Shown here piece after piece: positions 34,621 through 43,595 of a DNA stretch of 64,000 nt. The stretch comes from Chitinilyticum aquatile DSM 21506 (GTDB lineage Bacteria > Pseudomonadota > Gammaproteobacteria > Burkholderiales > Chitinibacteraceae), in assembly GCF_000430805.1 (NCBI RefSeq), contig NZ_KE387260.1, forward strand, positions 269,860 to 333,859, read 5' to 3'. Under the pieces are notes generated by a model. The model was not told where the DNA came from. It did not search any database and saw only the letters and a list, made by a program, of their open reading frames with translations. Position 1 is the first letter of the stretch, and the number at the start of each line of letters is the position of its first letter. Position numbers and translations under genes: made by a program.

Positions 34621-35421
34621 GTGCCATTTTCCTCCTCCAACGCCGGCATCCATTCTGCGAACGGCCCCATGGAAAACTTCTTCAACCAGATCCTGCTGCA
34701 TTCCGGCGAGCTGGCACTGCTCGCCCTCTTTCTGATCGTACTGGCCGAATCCACCGCACTGGTCGGCCTGCTGATTCCCGGCACGGTGCTGATGGTGGCC
34801 GTGGGCACACTGATCGGCCAGGGGCAGCTCGATTTCTGGCAGGCGTGTGCCGCCGGTTTTGTCGCGGCCGCCCTGGGAGATGGATTGTCCTACTGGCTGG
34901 GGCACCGCTACCGGCGACCACTGCAGCGGCACCGCTGGATACGCCCGCATCGCGGCCTGCTGCTGCAGGCGCGCCAGGTGCTGCGCCGGCACGGCCCGGC
35001 CGGCATCGTGGCCGGACGTTTCTTCGGCCCAAGCCGCCCGGTCCTGCCCATGGTGGCCGGCATGCTGGCGATGCCGCAGCGCCGTTTCTTTCCTGCCTGC
35101 CTGTTTGCCTGCCTGTTCTGGACTCCGGCCTATCTGCTGCCCGGCATTCTCGCCGGCGCGGCGGTCGGGCTTGCCCCGCACGACGGCATGTCCTTCAGTA
35201 CGCTGCTGCTGCTCGCCTGCGGGCTGCTCGCGCTGGCTGGCTGGCTGTTGACCCGCGCCGTGCGTGATGGCCTGCTGCGCGGCAATGTGCTGGCCCTGCC
35301 GGCCGCGCTGCGCTGGAGCACGCCGCTCGCCTGCGCGGCCGGTGCCATCGCGCTGTGGCACACGCTGCAGCATCCGCTGGCACCGGCCTACGGCGCCCGC
35401 CTGCTTGAAGTCATGCTCTAG
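34621..35421 (+). CDS. DedA-family membrane protein
   Basis: A 266-residue integral membrane protein. VLAESTALVGLLIPGTVLM and the segment RFFGPSRPVLPMVAGM (the conserved Arg/Pro motif of DedA) identify the family, which includes undecaprenyl-phosphate and lipid flippases needed for envelope integrity. About six hydrophobic segments are visible. The start is uncertain: the GTG at 34621 has an AGGGA site 6 bases upstream, while the ATG at 34669 gives the more typical N-terminus MENFFNQILLHSGEL. It stands after a palindromic repeat and runs into the convergent universal-stress gene. Confidence 0.88.
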   Translation: MPFSSSNAGIHSANGPMENFFNQILLHSGELALLALFLIVLAESTALVGLLIPGTVLMVAVGTLIGQGQLDFWQACAAGFVAAALGDGLSYWLGHRYRRPLQRHRWIRPHRGLLLQARQVLRRHGPAGIVAGRFFGPSRPVLPMVAGMLAMPQRRFFPACLFACLFWTPAYLLPGILAGAAVGLAPHDGMSFSTLLLLACGLLALAGWLLTRAVRDGLLRGNVLALPAALRWSTPLACAAGAIALWHTLQHPLAPAYGARLLEVML

Positions 35422-35439
35422 CGCAGTACGCCAGCGGCC

Positions 35440-35922
35440 TCAGTCATCGTCTTCTTCGGCTTCTTCATCCTTGCGCACCAGCAGCACGGGCACATGCGCG
35501 TGGTGCAGCAGGCTTTCAGCCACGCTGCCGAACAGCAGGTGCATGAAGCCCGAATAGCCGTGCGTACCCATGACAATGAGGTCCGCCTGCCACTCGTCAG
35601 CCGCAGCCAGCAGCGTTTTCGCCGGGCTGCCGCCCCAGGCCTGGATCAGCTTCGTCTCGGCAGTGACACCGGCAGCTTCCGCTGTGTGCGCCAGACTCTG
35701 CAGCATGCCCTCGCTGTGGGCGACATTCTCCTGCCGCGCCTCGGTGTAGCTGGCGAATTCCATGCCCGGCAGCCCGACCGGTGCCAGCGCCGGCCGCGAC
35801 ACATCCTCGACATGCAGCAGGTAGAGCCGCGCGCCGGTGAGCTGCGCGAGCTGCAGCGCCTGGGCAAAGGCCGCCTGCGCGGCGGCGCTCTCGTCAATCG
35901 GAACCATAATGCGCTGATACAT
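35440..35922 (-). CDS. Universal stress protein (UspA family)
   Basis: A 160-residue protein of the Usp fold. I start at the ATG at 35922 with a GGAGG site 7 bases upstream; the MYQRIMVPIDESAAAQAAF opening and the ATP-binding GTHGYSGFMHLLFGSVAE near the C-terminus (G-2X-G-9X-G-S pattern) are canonical. It probably binds ATP and modulates stress tolerance. A very acidic tail (DEEAEEDDD) ends the protein, unusual but seen in some relatives. Only 18 bases separate it from the convergent DedA gene. Confidence 0.93.
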   Translation of the reverse strand: MYQRIMVPIDESAAAQAAFAQALQLAQLTGARLYLLHVEDVSRPALAPVGLPGMEFASYTEARQENVAHSEGMLQSLAHTAEAAGVTAETKLIQAWGGSPAKTLLAAADEWQADLIVMGTHGYSGFMHLLFGSVAESLLHHAHVPVLLVRKDEEAEEDDD

Positions 35923-36055
35923 GATGCCCTCCAGTACCGGCAGGCCGCCGGCCAGCATTGACCAATCCTGCTTTCAATCTAGCCCTGTCCGGCAGCGCCG
36001 GCTGGACGAAGTGGCGTCCAGTCCGCCCGAAAGGCGATGCCATGACGGCAGTGGC

Positions 36056-36901
36056 TCAGACCGAATCGCGCAGGCGGCGGAAGGCTGCCGGCGTCATCCC
36101 CGTGTGCAGGGCGAACAGGCGGTAGAAATTGCTCGGGCTGGGAAAGCCGCTGTCGCTGGCAATGCTGTCCATGCTCTGCGTGGTACTGATCAGGAGATTG
36201 CGCGCATGCGTGATGCGCAGCTGGGCAAGAATCGCGCTGAAGCTGCGTCCCAGCACCTCGTCCAGCAGGCGCTTGAGATTGGCCTCGCTGGTGTGTGCGG
36301 CAGCGGCAGCTTCCGCCAGCGTCACGCGGCGGGTGTAATGGCTGCGCAGATAGGCCAGCGCCAGCTCGACCCGCGGTTCGGGCGCGCGCGGTGCCAGTGC
36401 ATCGCCCAGGGGCCGCGCACCTTCGTCGCGCTGCAGAGCGGCAAACAGTGAAAACAGCAGATTGATGCGCGCCAGGCCGCGCGCCTCGTGCAGCTCGGCA
36501 AACAGCGGCACGAGGCTGGCACTGAGCACCGGACTGAACAGCAGGCCATGCCGGATGCGCGCCAGCCAGCTGCAGATCTGCCGCAACTCGGGCAAACCCT
36601 GCTCGGCCAGCGTTTTCAGCCAGTATTCGTTGAAGAACACGATCTGCAGCGTCTGGCTGCTGCCATCCGTGTTGCGCGAAGATTGCCAGCTGTGCGGCTG
36701 GTTGGGCGCGACCAGCACCAGATCGACCTCGTCGAAACTGCCCATCTCGCCGCTCACATAACGCAGGCCGCGCGCGTTGCGGGTGAAGGTCAGCTCGTAC
36801 TCGGGATGGTAATGCACGCGAAACGGGATCTCCGGCACGATGTACTGCTGGTAGTGCCAGGGCTGGTGGCGGGGGTTGGTAATCCATTCGCGAAACGGCA
36901 T
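36056..36901 (-). CDS. AraC-family transcriptional regulator with N-terminal cupin
   Basis: A 281-residue regulator. Residues 20-120 form a cupin-type ligand domain (VPEIPFRVHYHPEYELTFT, VLVAPNQPHSWQ) and the C-terminal 100 residues hold the two helix-turn-helix motifs of AraC/XylS proteins (VTLAEAAAAAHTSEANLKRL, then IASDSGFPSPSNFYRLFALH with GMTPAAFRR). It probably senses a sugar or aromatic compound. It is divergent from a sugar-type binding protein gene across a 226-base gap, and is the natural candidate to regulate that gene and itself. Confidence 0.88.
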   Translation of the reverse strand: MPFREWITNPRHQPWHYQQYIVPEIPFRVHYHPEYELTFTRNARGLRYVSGEMGSFDEVDLVLVAPNQPHSWQSSRNTDGSSQTLQIVFFNEYWLKTLAEQGLPELRQICSWLARIRHGLLFSPVLSASLVPLFAELHEARGLARINLLFSLFAALQRDEGARPLGDALAPRAPEPRVELALAYLRSHYTRRVTLAEAAAAAHTSEANLKRLLDEVLGRSFSAILAQLRITHARNLLISTTQSMDSIASDSGFPSPSNFYRLFALHTGMTPAAFRRLRDSV

Positions 36902-37127
36902 GCGGGCAGCGCTCCTGTTTGCGCCATGCCGACCGAGTAAGCTTTTGCGCAGCGCCAGTCAGCAAATTTATCACCAATCATGGAGAAAATAGAACCATTA
37001 CAGGAGTTTTCCGGCCGCCAATTCCAGAAAATGATTCGCATGTAGTGCACCACCGGCTCATTACATGCAGCGGATGGGCCGCGCCGGCCAATCCAATTGC
37101 CATCCCCGGAAGAATGCGGAGTTCACC

Positions 37128-38408
37128 ATGAAGAAAAGCAGCAAGCTGTTTACGTGTTTGCCACTGGTTGCACTACTGGCCAGCGGCATGGTTCATGCCC
37201 AGAAAACCCCGGTCGAGTTCTGGACCTTCAACCTGTCCTCCTTCGCGCCCTATTTCGAAGAATCGGTGAAGACCTTCAACGCCAGCAACCCGGAGCTCGA
37301 AGCAAAGTGGGTCGACATGAACTGGGACCAGATCCAGCCCAAGCTGATTTCGGCGATGGCGGCCGGCTCGCCGCCGGCACTGGTGAACTTCAACGTGCCG
37401 TGGACGCATGAATTTGCGCGCAGGGGCAATATCCAGCCGCTGGACAAGCTGATCGGCAACCAGCGCCAGACCTACCTGCCGGTGGCACTGAACGACCTGA
37501 CCGTGAACCAGCAGCTCTACGGCTTCCCCTTCTACAACAGCGTTTCGGTGATTGCCTACAACAAGGATGTCTTCGGCAAGGCCGGCATCAGCAGCCAGCC
37601 GCAGAATTTCGAGCAATTCATCGCCCAGGCAAAACAGATCCGCGACAAGACCGGCGTGGCCGCCTTTTCGCCCAAGCTTGCCACCAAGAGCGGCGACGGC
37701 GGCATGCTGCGCTGGTTCATGTATCTGGGATTGCCGGTTTTCGACAACGGCAAGGCCGCCTTTACCAGCCCCGAACACGTGAAGACCGTCGAGCTGTTCG
37801 CCGAGCTCTACCGCAAGGGCGTGATTCCGAAAGACAGCTTCCGTCTGGAATATGAGCAGGAAATTGCGGCCTACACCTCGGGCAAACTGGCCATGATGAC
37901 GACCTCGCCTACTGCGCTCAAGCGCGTCGAGATCGACAACAACGCCGTATACAGCAAGACCGACGTGATGTCCTTCCCAGTCGCCGGCGGCAAGATGGCC
38001 ATGGGTGCCTGGCTGATGAGCTTCGTGGTGCCGAAGAACTACGCCAAGCCGGAAGCGGCGGTCAAACTCGGGCTTTATCTCACCGGCGACGAGCGCCAGC
38101 TGGCCTTCGCCCGCACCACCGAAACCACGTTCCCCTCGTCGGGCAAGGCCGTGCAGGACAAGTACTTCACCGCCGGCGCCAGCAGCAAGATTCCGGTCGA
38201 ACGTGCCCGCGCCGCCGCCGCGCAATCGATGCAATACGCCCGCACACCGATGCTGCCGCCGGGCTCACTGCCGGATGAAACCACGATGATGAAGCAGTTC
38301 AACGACCAGATGCAGCTGGCCATCGAGGGTCGCAAACCAGCCAAGGCCGCACTGGAAGAAGCCGCGAAGCTGTGGAACGCACGACTGACCAAAGTCGCCG
38401 CGAAGTAA
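37128..38408 (+). CDS. Sugar-type ABC transporter substrate-binding protein
   Basis: A 426-residue exported protein. I start at the ATG at 37128, which opens a signal peptide ending VHA. The mature part is a type II binding protein of the extracellular family 1 (maltose/multiple-sugar) type: VEFWTFNLSSFAPYFEESVK, LYGFPFYNSVSVIAYNKDVF and AMGAWLMSFVVPKNYAKPEA. The conserved WTFN and YNKD features suggest a carbohydrate ligand. No permease or ATPase genes accompany it, so it is an orphan in this window. The divergent AraC regulator probably controls it. A palindromic repeat and MITE copy follow. Confidence 0.87.
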   Translation: MKKSSKLFTCLPLVALLASGMVHAQKTPVEFWTFNLSSFAPYFEESVKTFNASNPELEAKWVDMNWDQIQPKLISAMAAGSPPALVNFNVPWTHEFARRGNIQPLDKLIGNQRQTYLPVALNDLTVNQQLYGFPFYNSVSVIAYNKDVFGKAGISSQPQNFEQFIAQAKQIRDKTGVAAFSPKLATKSGDGGMLRWFMYLGLPVFDNGKAAFTSPEHVKTVELFAELYRKGVIPKDSFRLEYEQEIAAYTSGKLAMMTTSPTALKRVEIDNNAVYSKTDVMSFPVAGGKMAMGAWLMSFVVPKNYAKPEAAVKLGLYLTGDERQLAFARTTETTFPSSGKAVQDKYFTAGASSKIPVERARAAAAQSMQYARTPMLPPGSLPDETTMMKQFNDQMQLAIEGRKPAKAALEEAAKLWNARLTKVAAK

Positions 38409-38464
38409 CCCTCCCGGCCGGAGCCAGACCGGCCGGAACGCTCTTCCTCACGCAGCAAATTGAC

Positions 38465-38513
38465 GGGTATATCGTCACAGCCCTTTATAAGGAATGGCCG
38501 TGTCGATATACCC
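38465..38513. repeat. Palindromic intergenic repeat, copy 9
   Basis: GGGTATAT left and ATATACCC right pair exactly; the inner CAGCCCTTT...GGAATGGCCG is imperfect. It is 56 bases after the binding-protein stop and 10-11 bases before MITE copy B. Confidence 0.8.
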
Positions 38514-38523
38514 TTATTTCATT

Positions 38524-38664
38524 CCTGATTACGTCTCTCTTTCAGAAACCCATTTCTCATCATGCCCGCGAAGGCGGGCATCCAGAGCAAAGCTTGATTT
38601 CACATCCTCATCTGGATTCCAGCGTACGCGGGAATGGCGATTCTGAAGCAGAAACATAATCAGG
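38524..38664. mobile_element. MITE-like element, copy B, with dRS3-type core
   Basis: A 141-bp relative of the element at 27762-27900, sharing long identical blocks (TCTCTTTCAGAAA, GGCGGGCATCCAGAGCAAAG, ATCTGGATTCC, ACATAATCAGG). The ends CCTGATTA and TAATCAGG are inverted repeats. Flanking 9-mers ATTTCATTC and AATTCATTA match at 7 of 9 positions, consistent with a decayed target duplication. The dRS3-like palindrome is damaged (GATTCCAGCGTACGCGGGAA). The remaining 146 bases up to the next gene hold nothing I can support. Confidence 0.72.
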
Positions 38665-38810
38665 AATTCATTACTGATCATGGCCAAGCATCAGAAGTAC
38701 ACCTCCAGCCCTTACTGCCACACAGCACAATCGCAATCCCGGCGCAGCCCGCACTAGCCCTGCAGCGCTACACTCAGCGGCATCGCGACAACGCAGATCG
38801 CAGGCCACCA

Positions 38811-40085
38811 ATGCCGCAAGCCAGCCCGCACTACCTCGTGATCACCGTCGGTTCAACCGGTGATCTGCATCCCTTTGTCAGCCTCGCCAGCCAGCTGCAG
38901 GCGCTGGGCCGCACGGTCACGGTGCTCACGCACAGCTACCATGCCGCACGGGTCGAAGCTGCCGGCCTGCGCTGCATCGCGCTCGGCAATGACGAAGACT
39001 ATCTGGCGCTGCTGCGCAATCCGGACATCTGGCACCCGCAGAAATCGTTTGCCGCGCTGCTGGCCAACTACGCCGATGGCCTGCGCGAGATCGGCATGGC
39101 GATCAGCCAGCTTGGCGCACCGGCATCCAGCGTCGTGATCTGCCACCCGTTTGCCGTGCCGGCCGCTGCCATCGCCCGCGAGCAGGGGCTGGTGGCGCAC
39201 GTCGTGGCCGGCATCCTGGCGCCGTCGAACCTGAAAACCTGCCACGACCCGCTAACCATCGGCCCACTGAGCGTACCGAGCTGGGTTCCCATGAGCTGGC
39301 GGCGCGCCTACTGGCGCTTGGTCGAGCGCGGCTGGATCGACCCGGTGGCGCTGGGCGAGATCAACACGCTGCGCCGCGAGCAGGGGCTGGCGCCGGTCGC
39401 GTCCTTCATGAATCACCTGGCGCACGCACCCGATCTGTCGCTGGCGCTGTTTCCCGACTGGTTCGCCCCCACGCAGCCCGACTGGCCGCAGCCGCTGCTG
39501 CGCGGCGACTTTCCGCTGTTCGAGATCGACGCCGGCCAGCCCCTGCCGAACGAACTGGCGGCGTTTCTGGCGGCTGGCGAGCCGCCGCTGGTGTTCACCG
39601 CCGGCACCGGCAATCTGCACGCGGCGCGCTTTTTCGCCTGCGCGCTCGCCGCCTCGCAGCGGCTGGGCCAGCGTGCGCTGCTCTTGAGCCGCGAGCGCGC
39701 GCAAATCCCTGCCGAATTGCCCGCCAGCGTGCTGTGGCAGCCGTATGTGCCGCTGGCGCAACTGCTGCCGCACGCAACCGCGCTGGTGCATCACGGCGGC
39801 ATCGGCACCACCGCCGAAGCGCTGCGTGCCGGTATCCCGCAACTGATCACGCCGTTTGCCTGGGACCAGTTCGATAACGGCGCACGCATCGCCGCACTGG
39901 GCTGCGGCCTGCGCCTGCCCGCGAGCCGCCTTAGCCCGGCACGGCTGGCTCGCACAGTGGAAAATCTGCTGAAAGAACCGGCATTCCGCGAACGCAGTAC
40001 GACGCTGCGCGGGCATTTCAACCCGGAAGCTGAGAATCAGGCGCTCGTAGCAGAACTGGAGCGAGCACTCGCCTGCCTACCCTGA
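38811..40085 (+). CDS. UGT-type glycosyltransferase
   Basis: A 424-residue soluble GT1-family (GT-B fold) enzyme. The N-terminal VITVGSTGDLHPFVSLASQL and C-terminal HHGGIGTTAEALRAGIPQ with PFAWDQFDNG are the nucleotide-sugar-binding PSPG-like motif. Relatives transfer glucose, rhamnose or other sugars to lipids, sterols or small molecules; the acceptor cannot be predicted. I start at the ATG at 38811; a longer frame upstream would run back into the MITE copy. The ribosome-binding site is weak. It is nearly contiguous (12 bases) with the convergent hydrolase gene. Confidence 0.85.
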   Translation: MPQASPHYLVITVGSTGDLHPFVSLASQLQALGRTVTVLTHSYHAARVEAAGLRCIALGNDEDYLALLRNPDIWHPQKSFAALLANYADGLREIGMAISQLGAPASSVVICHPFAVPAAAIAREQGLVAHVVAGILAPSNLKTCHDPLTIGPLSVPSWVPMSWRRAYWRLVERGWIDPVALGEINTLRREQGLAPVASFMNHLAHAPDLSLALFPDWFAPTQPDWPQPLLRGDFPLFEIDAGQPLPNELAAFLAAGEPPLVFTAGTGNLHAARFFACALAASQRLGQRALLLSRERAQIPAELPASVLWQPYVPLAQLLPHATALVHHGGIGTTAEALRAGIPQLITPFAWDQFDNGARIAALGCGLRLPASRLSPARLARTVENLLKEPAFRERSTTLRGHFNPEAENQALVAELERALACLP

Positions 40086-40097
40086 GTAGCACACGCG

Positions 40098-40949
40098 TCA
40101 CTGCAGACGCGGTTTGTCTCCCTGCGCCAGCAAGGCGCGGATAGCTGCAGCCACCCGCTCCGGCGCTTCGGTCTGGATGTAATGCCCGGTCATCGGCAGC
40201 GTGAGTACCTGTGCCTGCGGCAAGCGCGCCTGCCAGTCGCGCCGCAGGGACTCCAGCACGGTCTGGAAGCGGCCAAGTTCTTCCGGACGCCGCCGGCCGC
40301 TGAACATCAGCACCGTGGGTACGGCGCGCGGCTCGGGCCGTGCGGCGGCCTGCGGGCACAGCGCCTGCTCGTCGAATTCCTGCCGCATTGCCGGCGTAAA
40401 CAGCGTATGGCGCAAACCGATGACCAGTGCCGCCATTTCCGACGCCCCGCTCTGGATGCGCGGCCAGTGCTCCGGGTGCGTGGGATCGAGCAGCAGCAGC
40501 CCAGCCAGCCGCTGCGGGTACTGGCGCGCAAAGCAATAGGCATAGAGCCCGCCCAGCGAATGACCAACCAGAATAACCGGCGCATCCGCGGCCTGCTGCG
40601 CCAGCAATTCGGCCAGCTCGGCGGAAATCGTGCAGGGCGAGCGCTCGCCGTTGCGGGCGGCACTGTCGCCATAGCCGGGGCGATCATAGGCCAGCACGGC
40701 CTGGCCCTTCGGCAAGCGCTCGATCACCGGCCCCCATACGGCCTTGCCATCACCCAGCCCGGCTTCGAAGACCACGATCGGCGCACTGCCCGGGCGACTG
40801 AACACGGCGATCTCGCCGCCCGCCAGCGCCTGTCGCGCCATGGTCGGCACTGAAGTGCACCCACAATTACCCAGCAGCAAGGACGACAACAGGACTGTCG
40901 AGCCTGCACGCTTCGCCAAAGCTGCGCTGGCTGATTGCCAGGCCCCCAT
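40098..40949 (-). CDS. Alpha/beta hydrolase, probable lipoprotein
   Basis: A 283-residue hydrolase. Residues 15-31 are hydrophobic and end in a LLGNCGC lipobox-like segment, so it may be membrane-anchored. The catalytic machinery is visible: oxyanion region VFEAGLGDGKAVW, nucleophile elbow VGHSLGGLYAY, a late Asp in the LLLDPTHPEHW region and His in MTGHYIQTE. Substrate is unknown (esterase or lipase-like). It follows the 187-residue lipoprotein gene by 10 bases on the same strand, so they are probably cotranscribed. Confidence 0.8.
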   Translation of the reverse strand: MGAWQSASAALAKRAGSTVLLSSLLLGNCGCTSVPTMARQALAGGEIAVFSRPGSAPIVVFEAGLGDGKAVWGPVIERLPKGQAVLAYDRPGYGDSAARNGERSPCTISAELAELLAQQAADAPVILVGHSLGGLYAYCFARQYPQRLAGLLLLDPTHPEHWPRIQSGASEMAALVIGLRHTLFTPAMRQEFDEQALCPQAAARPEPRAVPTVLMFSGRRRPEELGRFQTVLESLRRDWQARLPQAQVLTLPMTGHYIQTEAPERVAAAIRALLAQGDKPRLQ

Positions 40950-40959
40950 CGCCGCTGCC

Positions 40960-41523
40960 TCAGTTCATGATCTGCGGTTCACCAATCTGCGCATTCTCGA
41001 TGCTACCGGTCAGCGTCTCGGACTTGCCTGCCGGATTCGTGACGACAAAGTCGAACCGGGCCGAAAAGGTATGCTGCACATCGTCATAGGCAGTGAAGGT
41101 CAGCGTCCCGCTCTGGATCGTGTGGATCTGGTCTGGCTTGCCGTACTCCGGCATATAGCTGCCGTAATTGCCGCTGCTCATGTTCTGGCCAAACACCAGC
41201 GTTTTTCCGGCACCGGGTTCACGCAGATTGATCGTCAGCGTGCGCGGATCGCGATGCATATTGCTGGTGAAGTTGTAGTCGCCATCATTGCTGAAGCGGG
41301 CAAATGTCCAGACATTGCTGACCACTTCGTCATTGCCGACCCTGAATTTCACCACGCCGGAGCCGGCCCCCGCTTCTGGCGCATCAGGCACGGCCGGCGT
41401 GCTCGGTGCCTGGTCCTGCGCCACGGCCTGACTGGCTCCGGACGGCGGAGCAGCCTGGTCGCAGGCGGCAAGCAGCAGGGCAGAACACATGAAAATCAGG
41501 ACATTACGACAAAGCAAGAGCAT
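40960..41523 (-). CDS. Lipoprotein of unknown function
   Basis: A 187-residue protein with a lipoprotein signal (MLLLCRNVLIFMCSALLLAAC; lipobox LAAC, Cys about 21). An Ala/Pro/Ser-rich linker precedes a beta-rich domain of about 130 residues (VVKFRVGNDEVVSNVWTFA, NMHRDPRTLTINL, LTFTAYDDVQHTFSARFDFV). A GGAAGGAG site lies 6 bases before the ATG. It is 10 bases upstream of the hydrolase gene. No family is recognised; an outer-membrane or periplasmic role is likely. Confidence 0.75.
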   Translation of the reverse strand: MLLLCRNVLIFMCSALLLAACDQAAPPSGASQAVAQDQAPSTPAVPDAPEAGAGSGVVKFRVGNDEVVSNVWTFARFSNDGDYNFTSNMHRDPRTLTINLREPGAGKTLVFGQNMSSGNYGSYMPEYGKPDQIHTIQSGTLTFTAYDDVQHTFSARFDFVVTNPAGKSETLTGSIENAQIGEPQIMN

Positions 41524-41628
41524 GGCGGACTCCTTCCGGTCAGAATTTCCGCAAGTACACTCGCTGATGATGACCCGGCGATGACAGAACTACGCTCTTC
41601 GTCGGCTGGTTTCAGGCCGCGCCAATGA

Positions 41629-41652
41629 AAACGGCAGCCGCGGCTGCCGTTT
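41629..41652 (-). terminator. Terminator after the HDOD gene
   Basis: A perfect 24-base palindrome (AAACGGCAGCCG and its complement) with the T-run on the minus-strand downstream side, 19 bases past the HDOD stop. Confidence 0.85.
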
Positions 41653-41671
41653 CTGCTGCAGAACGATGCTG

Positions 41672-42496
41672 TCAGAGCAGATCGTCGACGGCCAGGCAGA
41701 CCTCGCGCCCCTGTTCAAGATTGCTGATCAGCTTGTCCAGATTGATGTTCAGCAGCTGTACCATGCTGCTGGGCAAGGCCTCGACTACTTCGTCGGGCGA
41801 GGCCTTGCTCGTGAAAAGCTGCACCAGCAACTCGGCCAGTGCAATCAGGCCGGCGTAGGGCTCGAAGGGACTGTGCGCCGCCGGGTTGCGCTGCTGGCGA
41901 ATGGCGCGCTGGATGTCGGCCGGGAATTGCCAGCGTCTGGCCAGCTCCTCGCCGACCTGGGTCAGATCCAGCCCCAGCTCCATGCTTTCCAGCTGGATGC
42001 GGTCGCCGCCGTTTTCCACCAGCCGGTCGATCTTGAGCGCCTGCCCCGGAAAGGCCACGTGAATCAGCAATTCGCCGATATTGGACAGCAGGCCGCAGGT
42101 GTAGGCCTGGTTGCCATCCAGGCCGGCATATTTGGCCAGCCATTTGCAGGTATTGGCGATCTCGAAGCTGTGGCGCCAGAACGCCTGGCGGTTGAAGGTG
42201 TCATTGGGCACCTGCATGGACGAAATGCCCGAGGCGATGACCAGCACGCGCAGCGCGTCAAAGCCCAGCCGCACGACCGCATCATCAATGGTCCTGACCG
42301 GGTTGCCGCCGCTGAACTTGGCGCTGTTGGCCATGCGCAGCACCTTGGCGGTGATGACCTGATCGTGGGAAACCTTGCGGGAAATTTCATCGATGTCGGC
42401 TTCGGCCTTGTCGAAACTGGCGATCAGCTCCTGCACGACTTTGGGTACGCTGGGCAGCTTGGCGGCGGCCCGGTCAAATACTTCAGCTAACTCCAT
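41672..42496 (-). CDS. HDOD-domain signalling protein
   Basis: A 274-residue protein that is almost entirely one HDOD domain (LPSVPKVVQELIASFDKAEA, VSHDQVITAKVLRMANSA, WRHSFEIANTCKWLA, GLLSNIGELLIH). HDOD proteins lack the phosphodiesterase residues of HD-GYP and act as regulators in c-di-GMP, motility and stress pathways. I start at the ATG at 42496, which has a GGGAGA site 9 bases upstream, rather than at 42562. It lies 158 bases from fdhD on the same strand; no functional link is evident. Confidence 0.85.
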   Translation of the reverse strand: MELAEVFDRAAAKLPSVPKVVQELIASFDKAEADIDEISRKVSHDQVITAKVLRMANSAKFSGGNPVRTIDDAVVRLGFDALRVLVIASGISSMQVPNDTFNRQAFWRHSFEIANTCKWLAKYAGLDGNQAYTCGLLSNIGELLIHVAFPGQALKIDRLVENGGDRIQLESMELGLDLTQVGEELARRWQFPADIQRAIRQQRNPAAHSPFEPYAGLIALAELLVQLFTSKASPDEVVEALPSSMVQLLNINLDKLISNLEQGREVCLAVDDLL

Positions 42497-42654
42497 GTGT
42501 GGTCTCCCTGTATTTGGTTTGGGTGCGGACGGGTCTTTCATGCTAGGAAGACTTTGCTGCAAACACCAAACCGGAAATGGAAGTCGCCATCAGCAGACCG
42601 CGGCCACGCCGACAAAGGCCGTGGCGCAAACATGCGCGGCAGCAGTCCCGCGTT

Positions 42655-43458
42655 TCAGCCGGCAATGCGCTGCGGGTGCGTGTACACCGTCATCCGCTGC
42701 TGCCTCGCGAAACCCGCGAGCGTGATGCCGGCTTGCTGCGCCCAGTCCACCGCCAGCGCGGTCGGCGCGGAAATGGCGACCACCACCGGCATCGCCGCGC
42801 GCGCGGCCTTTTGCAGCATTTCCAGCGACACGCGCGAAGTCAGCAGCAGCACGCCGTCGCCGCGTTCGCGCTCGTGGGCCAGCGCGCCGATCAGCTTGTC
42901 CAGCGCGTTGTGCCGGCCGATGTCCTCGCGCACCAGCAGGCCGTCGTCGAAATCGCCCAGCCAGCCCGCCGCGTGCTGGCCACCGCAGGCCTGGTTGAGC
43001 AGCTGCTTTTCGGCGAGGCGCTCCAGCCCGGCGTGAATCGCATCGACGGGGAAGCATTCATTCGACTCGGCCACCGGCAGCGGGCGCAGCACCTGCTCCA
43101 GCCGGCTGCCGCACAGCCCGCAGCTCGTACGGCTCGCCAGCCGTGGCGCCTGTGCTCGCAGCAGCGCGGCGTATTGCTCGGGGATGCGGATGTCGGCGCG
43201 GTAGCAGTCGGCCTCGCGGCGGATCGCCACATCGAGGATCTGGTGATAGGCCGGCACGATGCCCTCGCTGAGCGTAAAGCCGATGGCGAGCTCTTCCAGA
43301 TCGGCCGGCGTGCACAGCGTCACCAGCTGCTCGACGCCGTTGTAATGGAGCGCCAGCGGCGCCTCGTCGGCCAGCAGTTCGTCGGCCTCCGTACTTTCGC
43401 CCTTCTGCAGACGCAGCACGCGTGCCGGCTTGATGCCGGGAAACAATTTATCGTGCAT
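42655..43458 (-). CDS. fdhD: Formate dehydrogenase accessory sulfurtransferase FdhD
   Basis: A 267-residue protein that transfers sulfur from a cysteine desulfurase to the molybdenum cofactor of formate-dehydrogenase-type enzymes. SCGLCGS holds the catalytic CxxC pair, and VREDIGRHNALDKLIG with LLLTSRVSLEMLQKAAR are conserved. It is on the same strand as the YdeP-type oxidoreductase gene, which fits, although 405 bases of repeat DNA lie between. Oddly, the start codon directly abuts a palindromic repeat (GGGTAT then ATG), leaving no clear ribosome-binding site. Confidence 0.93.
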   Translation of the reverse strand: MHDKLFPGIKPARVLRLQKGESTEADELLADEAPLALHYNGVEQLVTLCTPADLEELAIGFTLSEGIVPAYHQILDVAIRREADCYRADIRIPEQYAALLRAQAPRLASRTSCGLCGSRLEQVLRPLPVAESNECFPVDAIHAGLERLAEKQLLNQACGGQHAAGWLGDFDDGLLVREDIGRHNALDKLIGALAHERERGDGVLLLTSRVSLEMLQKAARAAMPVVVAISAPTALAVDWAQQAGITLAGFARQQRMTVYTHPQRIAG

Positions 43459-43517
43459 ATACCCAATACCGCATACAGACAGAGCCCATGAAATTAGAAA
43501 GCTACAGCAAGATACCC
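43459..43517. repeat. Palindromic intergenic repeat, copy 10
   Basis: ATACCC at both ends with a poorly paired AGCCCATGAAATTAGAAAGCT core, so a decayed copy. Its left end touches the fdhD start codon on the minus strand. Confidence 0.55.
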
Positions 43518-43595
43518 AACATAATCACACTAGAGCTGCACCTACCCCCGAATGCCGGCGGAGATACACTGCTGCCCTTAGCACCCCCTTGCCCT

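Noticed and set aside
38634..38810. Extended N-terminus for the glycosyltransferase
   Set aside because: The extension would be translated from the MITE-like element and lacks a ribosome-binding site; the glycosyltransferase fold begins right after the ATG at 38811.
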